This document shows positions 11,917 to 23,031 of a stretch of DNA of 64,000 nucleotides, in pieces (position 1 is the stretch's first letter; each line of letters begins with the position of its first letter). This DNA is from Staphylotrichum longicolle (Eukaryota; Ascomycota; Sordariomycetes; Sordariales; Chaetomiaceae). The stretch is taken from contig JAHCVI010000004.1 in assembly GCA_019096155.1 (NCBI GenBank), positions 1,116,001 through 1,180,000 on the forward strand, read 5' to 3'. Both the position numbers and the translations under genes were made by a program. The notes under the pieces are model-generated. The model saw only the letters and a program-made list of their open reading frames with translations. It was not told where the DNA came from and made no database searches.

Positions 11917-13781
11917 CGTTGCTTGTCAGGACGGCGCCGTCGGGGCCGCTGGACCGGGATTTGTGCGAGGTCGCAGGTGCAGGTGGGGGGTTTTTGTCAA
12001 GGTCGGTCGCACGATGCCGCGATCTCGGAATTGGAGGTTGTTGCTGACACGCGATGTGCCCGGCGAGCTCGAGGGAGGTCGGGGTTCAGACGGCGGCAAG
12101 AGTGGAGCTGGATCGAGGGTTGCAATCAGCTCTCGCAATCATTTCGCCCCCCAGAGGCAATCGAGAAAATCGGATTCGGTGTGGCGTGGCGGAAACCGTT
12201 GTGGTGTGTGCTGCTTGCTGCCCGCTAACCTAAGGTACTTTGCTGCTTGCGTGCTTGCCACACTGCACAGGCACACGTACACCGCGGGCCCCGTCTCGGC
12301 AATCGGCAGGCGGACAACGTGGGAGATCTGTTTGTTGATCGGGAGGCGGAGTGCTGGGGGCGAAGCTTAGCTCAGGTTTTGGGGGGTTGTTCGGGATGCA
12401 GTTGGTTGCGGCGACGGGATGACGGAAACTGGGGTCCGTGAAAGGCTGCGAAAGGCTGCGAAATGTGGATGGAGCTCTGACGCCAACCTCCCCGCTGCGG
12501 ACCCTGTAGGAGTTGTTGTCGAGGGGGGCTTTATTTGAGGGTCCAACGATCCAACGATCGGGCAGGGCACAATCACCAAAGGCAGTCAACCCACAGATTT
12601 ATGGGGCGCTTGGAAACACAGAATTGCCCTCGGTTCTGCGCCCAGTCTTGACCGTCTCGAATGCAGCTCAGGTTGACGGGAGCTTCAATGACAGACCGGA
12701 TCCGCAGCTTCGTCGATGAAATTACGGTAAGGAATTACAAGGCCTGCAAGCTTGGGCCAGACGGAAGACCTCAAAGCCTTGGCTCATGGGGAATGGGGAT
12801 CGGGGAACAAGGGTTGCACAGGCCTTGGAGTGCCCTGCAGCAGCCAAAGGAGGGCCCGATTGCGGGGCTCGGCTTGAGTGGGAGTGTGGTTTTACGACGA
12901 AGGCGGCTTTCAGATGGCACGACAGGCACAGTTCCGGCACTTCTTATGCAGCAACCCGGGCATGCGCGCAGGCGGAAGCGACTACGCGGACGAACAGGCA
13001 CCCAAACCGGCAACGCAAGCTTCCAGAATGGCGACACGGGGCCAGTCCCAGCCAACCACAGCCAACCCCAGCCAATCGCGGCGGCTCTTGAGGTCCCCGC
13101 TTCGGCGGGTTTGGCTGCTGTTGAACCTCAACCACAAACTTGACCCTGGCCGCTTCCGAAGCTGGAAATATCCTGTGCGGGAAGCTGATTGTGCGGGGAA
13201 CGATCCAGATTCAAACCTCCAAACCCTTCCAGAGCCTCTCTGTTGTTTAGGCCTCATTCACGAGCAATACACAAGACGTCCACAGCTTGTGTTCTCTACT
13301 GCTCATGACCCCACATCCCAATCTCCATGACATCATTGCTCTCCCGATGCAGCCGCCTCAGTTGAGGATGGCCTGCCGCCTGTCCACAATCGCCTGATGG
13401 AACCCTAACCCTTTCACCACCTTCACCCAACACAAAGCAGTCACGGTCCAACTGTGAGCAAGCAGCAGCGACTTCAGAACACCCCGCCACTTCAAACTCC
13501 ATCTCCGTGCAAACTTCTCGTCAAGCTCGAGTCTAAATTGTGCCCTCTCCAGATCCCCTTCTCACACCCTCCCGTTCCCGCTTCTCGAACTTGAAACGAA
13601 GATACCATATTTCTCATGCCTCACCGACAATCGACGACGACGACGGTGCTGTTTTGAAGAAGAAACATGTGCGCGGAGGTGTAAGATGCTGATGAGAACT
13701 AAATGGGTGGCATTTGATTGTGTTTAGATGCTCCCAACCAATCCCTATCCCGAGTTTCTCTCTTCCATCGCTCCCCCACCC
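11917..13781. other. Upstream region of BLM10; no supported gene
   Basis: Several open frames overlap here but none shows a recognisable domain. Three close copies of CAGCCAA lie at 13048-13076. A telobox-like AACCCTAACCCTTT lies at 13401-13414. Confidence 0.45.
13401..13414. promoter_or_regulatory. Telobox-like motif AACCCTAACCCTTT
   Basis: Two adjoining CCCTAA/CCCTTT units resemble the AAACCCTAA telobox found in many eukaryotic promoters. The same 14 bases recur on the other strand near 29375. The function here is unproven. Confidence 0.35.
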
Positions 13782-14210
13782 TCATGCCTCCTCAGGGTCC
13801 TTGCAAACAGCCTCCAACCGCCAGCCATCCGGATCAACCACAAACGCCGCAAAGTAGGTGGCTCCGTAGTGCACCCTCACGCCAGGGAGCCCATTGTCCG
13901 TGCCACCCGACTCCATCGCCATGGCATGGAACTCGACCACGGCCATTCGCGTGGGGGCGTTGAACGCCAGATGGAATCCCGGCCCGGGAGGTGTCGCGTC
14001 CTCGGCGAACTCGAATATGTTCAGGAGCTCATGCTGCGGGTCGGGGCCGTATCCGAGGGTCCGCACTTTTTTCGTCCCGGGGTGGGAGGCTTCGCTGTCG
14101 TAGACGAGATTGAGGCCCAGAGGCGCGAGCACGGCGCTGTAGAAGGCTTTTGAAACTTCGTAGTCGCGGACACCAATGGAAATGTGGCCGAGGGGGTTGT
14201 AGTGAGACAT
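13782..14210 (-). CDS. Glyoxalase/bleomycin-resistance (VOC) family protein
   Basis: A single exon gives 142 residues, the usual size of a one-unit VOC protein. It opens MSHYNPLGHISIGVRD, with His9 where VOC metal sites begin, followed by KAFYSAVLAPLGL. The middle contains GPGFHLAFNAP and the end FAAFVVDPDGWRLEAVC, where the Glu is the usual last metal ligand. The start at 14210 is chosen over upstream in-frame methionines because the fold begins directly after it. The class includes lactoylglutathione lyases, dioxygenases and resistance proteins. The substrate cannot be read from sequence. Confidence 0.85.
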   Translation of the reverse strand: MSHYNPLGHISIGVRDYEVSKAFYSAVLAPLGLNLVYDSEASHPGTKKVRTLGYGPDPQHELLNIFEFAEDATPPGPGFHLAFNAPTRMAVVEFHAMAMESGGTDNGLPGVRVHYGATYFAAFVVDPDGWRLEAVCKDPEEA

Positions 14211-14951
14211 TGTAGGGCAGCTTGGGGTTTGGGTGCTGACTTGCTGGGGAAAATGATGTAAGGAAACCAGATTGACGACCCGGACCCCGCGAGGCCTAGT
14301 CATCACCTCATGCTCGACCAATCGCAGAGAGAACCCGAATGGAGTGAGCTGCATTTGAACCAACTGGCAAGATAGCCACTTGCCAAACCGAGGTTGTCAT
14401 GTCAACAACATAGTCTGATAGGCGAATCTGAGCAAGAGAAGCTGCTAAATCATGACTGCCCAAGACAATACTCTCTTCCTCACCTACGCTTAAACAGTGG
14501 TTGGAAACCTCCCACTCCATGAGCACATCCAGGCACCTCGTACTAAAAACCAACAATCCGTTGACACCATGTAAAGCACAACAGTGAAATCAAAACGTTC
14601 CCCTGCTTTGGCTGCAGTATCTCGAAGTTATGAATTCCAAGCGGCTAAACCAAATAATCAAATTATCAAAATTGCCACGTTTGCCCCTGATCCAGCCAAG
14701 GATGTGCCTCCCTTTGCTATGTGTCTTAATGATAAACCCCCATCTCGAATCCCCATCCAGCCAAAAGTAGTGAAAAAGCAATCGCTCGCGTCCTAGTCTT
14801 GTGGATTTCCATTGTCCCAGTTGCCGCCCAAAACTGTCAGCATCCTCCTCCTCAATGTTGGCAGCCCGCTACCGACATCACTCCTCCGCATCTTCAGAGA
14901 TTGGTAATCCAATCCTGGATGCTCGTTTAATGATGACTCAAGATTGAGGGT
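14211..14951. other. Intergenic region
   Basis: No gene is recognised. It contains the VOC gene promoter and the 3' side of the small proline-rich frame. Confidence 0.45.
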
Positions 14952-15101
14952 TTACTTCCGTTCCTTGGACGGAGACGGGGGCGGCGGAGGAGGCGGCGGT
15001 GCCGGACGAGGTCGAGGAGCGGGTGGACGAGGCGGAACGGGCAGCGGCTCCGGCTTTTCCTTGATATTCTCATACGTGGGCTCCATCCTGTCGGTCGGCA
15101 T
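14952..15101 (-). CDS. Possible 49-residue proline-rich microprotein
   Basis: ATG at 15101 (context CAAACATGCC) opens MPTDRMEPTYENIKEKPEPL. A polyproline tract of alternating PPAPRPRPAP and eight consecutive prolines follows, and the frame ends SPSKERK and TAA at 14952. Support comes from a TATATAA box 165 bp upstream and an A/C-rich leader that looks like a fungal 5' UTR. The polyproline run could bind SH3 or WW domains or profilin. No homologue is known to me. GC-rich DNA can produce proline-rich frames by chance, so this stays tentative. Confidence 0.4.
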   Translation of the reverse strand: MPTDRMEPTYENIKEKPEPLPVPPRPPAPRPRPAPPPPPPPPSPSKERK

Positions 15102-16257
15102 GTTTGCGGCGTGTTGCTCGAAGAGTTGTAGAGGGGAGTGGACTTTTCTCGGAGTAACGGACTGAGTGCGGCTCTACCTTGGTTGTGTCTTGGTTATCTG
15201 CGATCTGTGCTGGGTTTACTGTGATGCAGTGTTGCTGGTGGCTGTAGAAGGGCGGAAGGTAGGAATTATATAGGCAAACAATGTTCTTGCTGGCCTGCCA
15301 CGGCGCCGTCGTGCGGTTAGCTGGCAGCCACGGTTTCTTTCATTTACCGAAGCTCGTGGCATCATGGGATGGGATAGCTGTGGGTGATATCCTGCCCGAG
15401 GTGTTAAGCACGTTATACTTCAAGAATATCTGCGTTATTACTAGCATTGAAGTGCCAGCTGGTGCTCATGAAGTTTATCAACCAAAGATCAATGTGACCA
15501 TTAACGCTACCACTTTCGAACCCTGTTGGATAACTACAATGCGGTGGGTTTGCAGACCGTCCGGGAAAACATGGCTCCCTGAAGATCAAGGGGCAGTGTA
15601 AATTCTTCCTAAAGCGCGAAATAATGAAGGAGAGGCCAGATGAAAGTGGGTTTTATTGCTGATTCAAAGAAACCTGAACATGTAGGGTATGCTGGAGTGC
15701 CAACTGGAAAAGCGGCCGAATTTCCTTTATCGGTGTTGGTCCTACTCTAACGACCCTCCTGAAGCAGCACTCATGACATTTCTTAGTTTCGCCGCCATGA
15801 GCCAGTCAATGGGCGGATGGCACGTGGGAAACAAATCAAGAGTATGTACCTTGGGCTAAAGAACGAACCTAGCTCACATGAACATGAGAATATGCTCGAA
15901 GGCCAGTAACTCGCTCTCTATAAGCACCCACCGTCATTGTACAACCTATGCCTCAGTGCACTTACCAGCTATCACACGCATCAACACGCTTCCTCTACCC
16001 CAACGAGACATCGCCTCTTCCGACTGCTTCAGGCACCATCAGCTCAAGAAGCCCCTTTCCAGCAATCTTCCCAAGGAGACTGGTTCTGCCTTTAGAAACA
16101 CAGCATCCGACTTAATCTTGCCGCCCGTAGTGTATGTACTCATTTTAGTCGTCCTCTTCCCTGGAGCTTCTGGGTTTAGCTGAATTTGTTACCTCTTTGG
16201 ATGTAAACCTCTTGTTCGTCGCTAACACGCCCTGAGATCCGGACCACGCAGACCAAA
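15102..16257. other. Intergenic region between two small divergent genes
   Basis: Apart from the TATA box at 15266 I see nothing coding. This part is more AT-rich than the flanking genes. Confidence 0.4.
15266..15272 (-). promoter_or_regulatory. TATA box (TATATAA) upstream of the proline-rich frame
   Basis: The reverse strand reads CCTATATAATTCC, 165 bp before the ATG at 15101. The spacing suits a TATA-type fungal promoter with a leader of roughly 100 bases. Confidence 0.4.
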
Positions 16258-16533
16258 ATGTGTCAAGTTTACTACAAGATTTGCCCCTGGTGCAAAAACG
16301 ACTTTCAAAAGGCAGCAGAGTGTGGGCAGAACCGGAACAGTCCGTACCGCTTTAGTCGACGTCCACTCGGCAACTGCAGCTATGGAAGACAGGATATTAC
16401 CTTGCAGTTGGCCGAACCAAACCTCGAGGACTATAAATGGATAGATTACTGCAGCAACTGCCAGGAAAAGGAGGTTCATGAGGAGATCTGGCACGTAATT
16501 GAGCAGCGGAAACAACAAATGATGATGGGATAA
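16258..16533 (+). CDS. Small cysteine-rich protein, function unknown
   Basis: A single exon gives 91 residues, with ATG in a good context (CAAAATGTG). It opens MCQVYYKICPWCKNDFQKAAEC. A second group, GNCSYG, and a later CSNC pair follow, then a charged helix-like end (KEVHEEIWHVIEQRKQQ). The spaced C-x2-C pairs suggest a small zinc-binding fold, as in many fungal orphan proteins. There is no signal peptide, so it is probably intracellular. I do not recognise the family. Confidence 0.6.
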   Translation: MCQVYYKICPWCKNDFQKAAECGQNRNSPYRFSRRPLGNCSYGRQDITLQLAEPNLEDYKWIDYCSNCQEKEVHEEIWHVIEQRKQQMMMG

Positions 16534-16857
16534 CGCTGGGGAAGCCATTGGACTCTGGCACATGGGGGGACAGGCTACACAAGGACGGCCCTGGAGGCTG
16601 TTGTGACTCAAACGGAGGAGAGGAGTTAGAGGGAAGAATTAATACTCATCATCGTTATTTGCTTTGAGTGATAAGAGTACCCATGCTTCCTGAGTTACAG
16701 TTGGTGATGTCACAATGGTGTTGGTCGATTTGATATGTGCCTTTTGTCCCGGCCTGTCCCGAAAGAGGTATCTTAGGTACCTGAATAAACGCCGATCTAT
16801 TTCTTAAGCCAGCCCAATTCTTTAATCCCAGACGAACAGCATCCCAAAACCCATAAC
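16534..16857. other. Convergent 3' flanks
   Basis: This 324-bp AT-rich stretch lies between the stop of the cysteine-rich gene and the stop of the rhodopsin-domain gene. It presumably holds both 3' UTRs. Confidence 0.5.
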
Positions 16858-18060
16858 TCAAAGAGCTCGGCCCATGACCTTGCCGGCTTCCTCGTCGTAC
16901 CGAGAATGAGCCCCGTCAAACTCCACAGTGGTATGATACGTTCGTTGCACGTAGATCCTCCCGTCCTTCTGGCTGCTCGTGTGCATGCCGTCCAACGGTA
17001 TTGACTCCGCCACCATGACAATCCTCGACGCTGAATCGTGCGCGTAATCGCCGTTCCCAGGGGCGCCGGCGCCCTGCTGCGACGCGCCCGTCCCGTAGGC
17101 GTACTTGCTCCTCGCGGTGTACTTCTTGACGCCGCGGGAGAGGAGCGCCTTGAGCGGAGGCAGGGAGCCGACGATCACGGCTGTGGATGTTTCGATGGCG
17201 CCCCAGATGGCGAGCCCGATGAGGTCGACTGTCCCGTCCACGTTGGATATGACTTGGGTCATGCGCACAATGGCCACCGAGATGATGATGAAGCTGAGGC
17301 CGAACGCGACGGCAAGGCCAAGCTTGCGGCGTTTGTCCAGTTGTAGAGATGGCAAAATCGAGATGGGCAGCGCCATTATCATGAGGTCGGTGCCTATGTC
17401 AACGCTCGTGGAGTAGATCACGTCGAACCTCTGCATCCAAACCTCGTGTGGTTCGCTGCATGCACCTGAGCAGAGAGAGTGTCAGTCTATTATACCTTGG
17501 GGTTGGGAAAGGGCGCGATTGAGCATACCAGCTTTGAAATAGTCCGACGGGGGGCTGCAAGTGAAAGCGCTCACAAGCCAGCATCCAACATATGCCAGGA
17601 AAGCGAAAACGGCGACGCAGTACCACAGCCGCCGAAGGATCGGAAACGGCTTGACGAGGCGAAAGAAGACGGCCATGAAGCTGGCCTTGACAGACCACAG
17701 AACTGTCCAGAACAACTTGATAATGGGGAATTGCCATCGTGTGAGTTGCTCAATGGTCGAGAGGGAGTTTTCGTCGAGTCCAACGCGGCCTGCTGTCAGG
17801 TACGTAACATACCACAGGGCAGTTCTCTGCTCCATTTGTAGGATGACCATGGTAAGGAGAGTGAGCCAAGCCAGCATCATCCAGTAGTCATCGTAGAGAA
17901 AGGTGCGGTTTTGTCGGAAGCGCACCGTCAGGCGCAATATCACAAAACAAGTCGCAACCGAGAAGAAGACCCAGATGATGGCGAGAAGGCCAGTCTCGGA
18001 GACCGTTCCCCCAGCACCAGGGATCGGTGCATTTGGGTTGCCAGAGAACGAGTCCGACAT
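16858..18060 (-). CDS. Rhodopsin-domain (PTH11/SAT4-type) integral membrane protein
   Basis: Two exons (18060..17529 and 17465..16858), joined by a 63-bp intron (GTATGC...CTCAG, phase 1), give 379 residues. A short Ser/Pro-rich N-terminus is followed by about seven hydrophobic helices. The first reads LLAIIWVFFSVATCFVILRL. The family motif DDYWMMLAW, the CSPPSDYFKAGAC region across the splice and the last-helix signature GLAIWGAIETSTAVIVGSLP mark the fungal rhodopsin/PTH11-like domain. A basic loop (QLDKRRKLGLAVAFG) precedes helix six. The C-terminal about 110 residues are polar and probably cytosolic. Members are thought to sense surface or chemical cues in the plasma membrane, though most lack a tested function. 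MSDSF at 18060 is chosen over an upstream in-frame methionine at 18153. Confidence 0.9.
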
Positions 18061-19306
18061 CGCTCCAGTCGTCCACGAGAACGGAAAATGTTGTCGAAAA
18101 TCCAGCAACAACTTGACGAAGACGAAAAGAATGGAGACAGTGAAACACTCCACTGGTCCCCCGAGGCTACAGGATCCTTACATAGCACAATTCGACCTGA
18201 ACCCAGGATGCCCAGCTTGGGGAAGAGACGACTGGAAACACATGGCACAGCAGTCCCTTTCCTAGGGCTTGCGGCATCTTCCGGGGGCAGAGCGTTGCAT
18301 TGCTCCCACATCTTGCTTCAGAAGGAGCGGCCAGAGAAGCTGCATGGAAATGCTTCTTCGGACGGGACCGAGGCAGAGGTATGCACCGAGAAGGGCCCTT
18401 GACCACGGCTCGGGTCTGGGGACAGCTGGTTGGCTCGACTGCACAATGCTGGCTCACGACATCCAACCAGGTTGGGCCTTGGTATGCATGGGATGTAAGA
18501 ATGCGACCGCGCATGCTTCAGGCAGACGTACTCCCACGGAGACTCTCACGGCCGTTTCGATGCAAATCTTCTCCATGTGCCGCACCACCCGCGCTGACAA
18601 GGACGACAGGGCCATTGAGGAATGGTCGATCTCGGCCTGCATTCACCTGCAAGGTTCGTGTTCTGGTGTGGCTCGGCTCGAAGGTCTCGATACTACATGC
18701 CAAGAGAGGCAGAAGAGGCACAGCAGCGAGGCCAGCCAACGGCATCCCGTCTTGCACGACAGGGGATTGTCCGGCCACATGTTCCTGCATACCCGAAATT
18801 CACCGCGTTTGAGCAGTCTCGCTTTCGCAGGATTTTCCCAGAATCCCCAAGTGCCCGCCAGGGTAGGCCCGGGCCGGATATCTGGGGACTGGGGGTGCAA
18901 ATCTTGGTTTCCCCCTCTTGATCCACCAAACACGCATGTGAATTGCTCGTGGTTGGTTGTGAAAAGACTCGATTGGAGATCCTCCGGGAGATCTGGGGCC
19001 TCCAAGCTCCGTTGATGGAAGTTAGCGCCAACAGTCGCATTCTCATCTCTCCTCCCGAATCTCCTCATGCGAACAGGCATTCTGCTCCTTTTTGGTATGG
19101 ACAGTATGTACCTCTTGGATTGAACCAGCCAATGCAACCTTGCGGCCAGCCCCCACGTAGTACAACTTCTTACTGCATCCATTAAATTAAAAACATGGCT
19201 TGACCCGCCCTCAAATCCTCCGTAGGGTGCGCCTCTTTGCGACCACCTCCCGCGTCACCCCGCCCCCTCCTGCACCTCTCAGCTGTCCGACGTGACGCCC
19301 GGCAAG
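18061..19306. other. Divergent promoter region
   Basis: This 1.25-kb stretch lies between the divergent starts of the membrane protein and the FAD oxidase. Open frames on both strands show no domain and look accidental. Confidence 0.5.
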
Positions 19307-21154
19307 ATGCGTCTCGAGACGGCAGTGTCGATCTTTTTAACCCTTGGGCTTGCCTCGGGGCTTCAGCAGAAACCTGAAGCCAAGTGCAAATGTGTAAGTC
19401 ACCTCTGAATCACCCCCCTCATAAGAAGCGAGGCTTACACGTCTCAACCACAGGTACCTGGTGACGAATGCTGGCCGAGTCCCTGCCGCTGGGACGCCTT
19501 TGGCAGAAAACTAGGCAATGGCAAACTCATCAAGACGTCTCCCATTGCTGAGTCTTGCTACGACGGCCCCCGAAAGGACCTCGCCCAATGCGCCAACGTG
19601 GCACGGTTGTGGTCAGATCAAGACTTTCAGACCAGCAAGCCCATCGGTAGGCCGTATCCCTACAACATCACCTGCGCCCCCGTGGACTACGCCGCTGGAG
19701 GAACCCCGACGTCGTGTATCCTTGGTCCCCTTCCCGTGTACGCCGTGAATGCCACCACGAGGAAGGACATTGCCCAGACGCTCAGCTTCGCCAAGCGCAA
19801 TAACATCCGCCTCGTCGTGGCGAGCACGGGACACGACCTCCTCGGCCGTTCCGACGGCTATGGCAGTCTTGAGATTTGGCTGCGCCATTTCCGCAACGGC
19901 ATCAACTTTCAGAAGACGTTCAAGTCGGCCAAGGGGTGCACCAAGTCGGGCTGGAAAGGCAGCGCTCTTCACGTCGACGGTGCATGGCAGTGGCGCGACG
20001 TGTACAAGGTTGCCGAGGCGAACAATGTCATTGCCGTCGGTGGCGGTGCGCTCTCTCCCGGTGCCATTGGTGGGTGGCCGTCCGGCGGCGGCCATGGCCC
20101 TGCCACGCGCAACTACGGGCTCGGCGCCGACCAGATCCTTGAGGCTGAGGTCATGCTGGCCGACGGAAAAATTGTCACCGCCAACCACTGCGAAAACACG
20201 GACCTCTTCCGTGCCCTCCGCGGCGGAGGCCCTGGCTACGGCATCGTCCTGAGCCAGCACATCAAGGCCCACCCCAACGTTGACGTTGTCACGGCGCATC
20301 GACTCGCCATCGCCCCGCTGCAGCAAACCCCTGAGAATGCGGATCTTCTCGACGCCGTGGCAGTGCTGCTCCAGCACTTCCCTGATCTGAGCGACAAGGG
20401 GTATGCCGGCTACGGCTTCTGGTTCCGCAACTTTCCCGGGCCCTTTGTCGGCGATGCTCACTCTGGCTACACCCACGGCATCTGGACCATTGGAAAGGGC
20501 AAGGCCGAGGCCGAGAAGGCCATCGCCGACGCCCTCCAGGCTCTTGACAAGTTCAAGGACAAGCTGTTCATCTACTCCACCTTCACTGAGTATGCCGACT
20601 ACTGGTCCTTCTACCACGCCGAGTCCGGCCTGTACGACCCGACGGGCGACACCTCCATCCTGACGTCCCGCATGATTGACCGCAAGGCCGTCTCCGACTA
20701 CCAAAAGGTCCGCGACACAGTCGAGATCATCAGCGGCCGGCCCGAGGAGATTGCTTCCAACGTCATCCTCCTCGTCTCGGGTGGCCAGGTCTTCAAGGAC
20801 GCTGCCGACAAATCCTCGGGCCTCCACCCCGCCTGGCGGAGTTCCCCCTTTGTCCTCGTCACGGGGCAGGGCATCCCCAAGACCGCGAGCCGCGAGATCC
20901 GCGAGTACGTCACCAACCAGATCACCAACGTCAAGGGCGCCGCCACCAAGAAGCTGGCCCCCGACACGGGCGGCTACATGAACGAGGGCGATCGCCACGA
21001 TCCGGACTACATCAAGACCTTTTACGGTTCCAACTATGCGAGCCACTTGGCGGCCAAGAAGAAGTACGACCCGGACGCGGTGTTTTACTGCCCGACCTGT
21101 GTTGGCGCCGAGGGGTTTGTTGAGAGGCCTGATGGGCCCCTGTGCCGTGTTTGA
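19307..21154 (+). CDS. Secreted FAD-linked oxidase (berberine-bridge/VAO type)
   Basis: Exons 19307..19393 and 19454..21154 (60-bp intron, phase 0) give 595 residues. The first exon encodes a signal peptide (MRLETAVSIFLTLGLASG). The second opens with a Cys-rich segment (DECWPSPCRWDAFG), then the FAD-binding PCMH domain. ASTGHDLLGRSDG, with His near residue 156, matches the covalent FAD attachment region, and SGGGHGPATRNYGLGADQ matches the family core. The C-terminal berberine-bridge segment ends DAVFYCPTCVGAEG. Relatives include isoamyl-alcohol oxidase-like and other secreted sugar or alcohol oxidases that make H2O2. The substrate is not predictable. It is transcribed away from the rhodopsin-domain gene and converges on the RTA1-like gene. 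Confidence 0.92.
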
Positions 21155-21406
21155 GGGGGACGGGGACTGAGAGTCTGGTGGCTGGTATTGTTTTCAGCTT
21201 AGATAGTCTATAATATCTAATACAGTAGAGCACGGCGGTGCTTAGAGAAGAACATCCTGCGTTTGCCGTTGATACAAAACCATTGCGTAAATGTGCTGTT
21301 AGTCTATCCGATAACTCCACCATCTCTGTCACTGTCCGCCGAAGAATTCACAGGCCTCATCCCCCAGCTTGAGCAACTTCTCACAGCCCCAAAGTTTTGT
21401 CTTGGT

Positions 21407-22585
21407 TCAAGCATTAACGTGCTGTTCTTGCGCATTGCGAGAGTTCAGTTCGACACTGGATGTCTCCATCCCTTGATACTCTGAGCCACCGCCCAGCTTG
21501 GCCTTCCAGCGTCGGGGCCAAGTCCTCGGGAAGCTGCTCTCTGGCCCCTTGAGCACTCTTCCCGGATGCATGGCGTTCATGATGAAGAGGGCAAGCAGCA
21601 TCGGCAGCGCATCAAGACCCAGTTGATAAGCCTCATTTGCCAGGATAGGATTTGAGGCGGAGACGCCGCCACTGAATTCGACGAAGCGAAAGACGATTCG
21701 CACCTGCGCTGTCTGATTAGCCCTCCTCCCAATCTGATCAGGAGAGAAGCACTCACCACTATCAGGGCAATGACAGCCAAGACAGACCATACCAGCGGCC
21801 TGATCAACGCCAGGTTGCACTTCGCTTCCACCAAACCAGCCCTCATCAGCCGCTCCAGCCGAAGCGCAAACAGCACCGTCACCACGACGAACAAGACCAC
21901 AAACGCCAGCTGGACGCCAATGCCAGCCATGTACACGCGCTGCCCCATCTCGACCGTCGCCCCGCCGCTCTGGTCAGCCAGCATGCCGCCGCCGGCCGCC
22001 TGGATGAAGAAGGAGATGACATCAGCCGCGACAAACACCTTGGCCAGCCAGCGCGGCGACAGGCGCAGTATCTTTTGCTCCCCGGTCGGCAGCAAAAAAT
22101 ACACCAGCCGCGCCACGACCATGTACACGAACGCATTAATCCCTGGAACCTCCGTCTCCCAGTCAGCCCAGCCCAGCCCCCCCCATCACTTCTCAACCCC
22201 TTTGGGAAATAGAGAATAAAATAGACTCACACAACGGCGCCAACAAAAACAGCAACGTCCCCACCACCACATAATCCCCATTCTGCTGGTCGAACGCGCC
22301 CAGCGTGCGCAGCACAAAGCACGCGAGCTCCCAGACGGCGCCCATGACGACGACCCAGCAGAACCACTTCCTCGTCGCAACCATCTGCGCGCCGTGGCAC
22401 AGCGACGTCAGGAAGAAGCCCGCGGCGAACGCGAGATTCCATTCCCAGCTCGGGTAGAAGCCGTAGTGGGCGTTGCAGGACGAGGGCGGGACGTAGCCGC
22501 GGCTGTCGGGGATGGCGGTCGTGCATTGCGCGGGGGAGGTGTCGTTGTTGTGGACGACATTTTGGTGTCTTTTGGGGGGCTGATT
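21407..22585 (-). CDS. RTA1-like seven-helix membrane protein, start codon unresolved
   Basis: Three exons fit the RTA1 family: first exon down to 22231, 22142..21757 and 21703..21407, with introns of 88 and 53 bp. Diagnostic text includes GYVPPSSCNAHYGFYPSWEW, RKWFCWVVVMGAVWE, the spliced LLFLLAPL-WINAFVYM-VVARL, then FRFVEFSGG and LDALPMLLALFIMNAMHPG. Members are plasma- or vacuolar-membrane proteins linked to lipid-drug (7-aminocholesterol) resistance and phytosphingosine export. In this reading frame no ATG exists before the stop at 22588-22586. The nearby ATGs at 22560 and 22683 are in other frames. The start may therefore lie in an unresolved small exon, or the 5' end may be damaged. 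The end coordinate marks only where the frame opens. Confidence 0.82.
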
Positions 22586-23031
22586 TTAATTTAAGAGGGT
22601 GTTTAGGAGGGGTTACTGGTGAGTCGGACTTGGGGGTTGAAAGTGTGTGAGGTGTTGGTTGTGCTGATGGGGGGGAAGTCCATGGTGGTGGTGATGGGGA
22701 TAGGGATGGGTTGGTTCTTTTATGTTGATGGTGTCAGGGGAAGTCATGGCGGCTTTAGAGGCTTCGCAAACGAATGCGAGTTGAAACGATGACGCGGCAG
22801 GAAAAGAGGTAATCATTCGCAAGGGCATAGACCCTTCAAAATGAACTTGAAGCTGTGTCGACTTGACGATCAAGTAGACCCTTGCAACCGCGCGCTGTGA
22901 TTGGCTCTCCCATCGCTCTCGTCGTTTTCACAGCGCCAAGGACCATCATCACCGCCGGCCAGCCGCACTGCGCCCCAACGGTTACCCCTGACTCTCCCAG
23001 CCCAGCCCAGCCCAACCCCAGCCAATTTCAA
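22586..23031. other. Intergenic region between RTA1-like gene and regulator
   Basis: It contains CCCAGCCCAGCCCAGCCC-type tandem repeats near 22995-23015. A possible extra final exon of the regulator could also lie here: an open frame after an acceptor near 22980 runs to about 22838. I could not confirm it. Confidence 0.4.

Noticed and set aside
19613..21046. 477-codon open frame antisense to the FAD oxidase
   Set aside because: It lies entirely opposite a gene with clear domains and has the Val/Gly/Ala-rich composition expected of a codon-position shadow.
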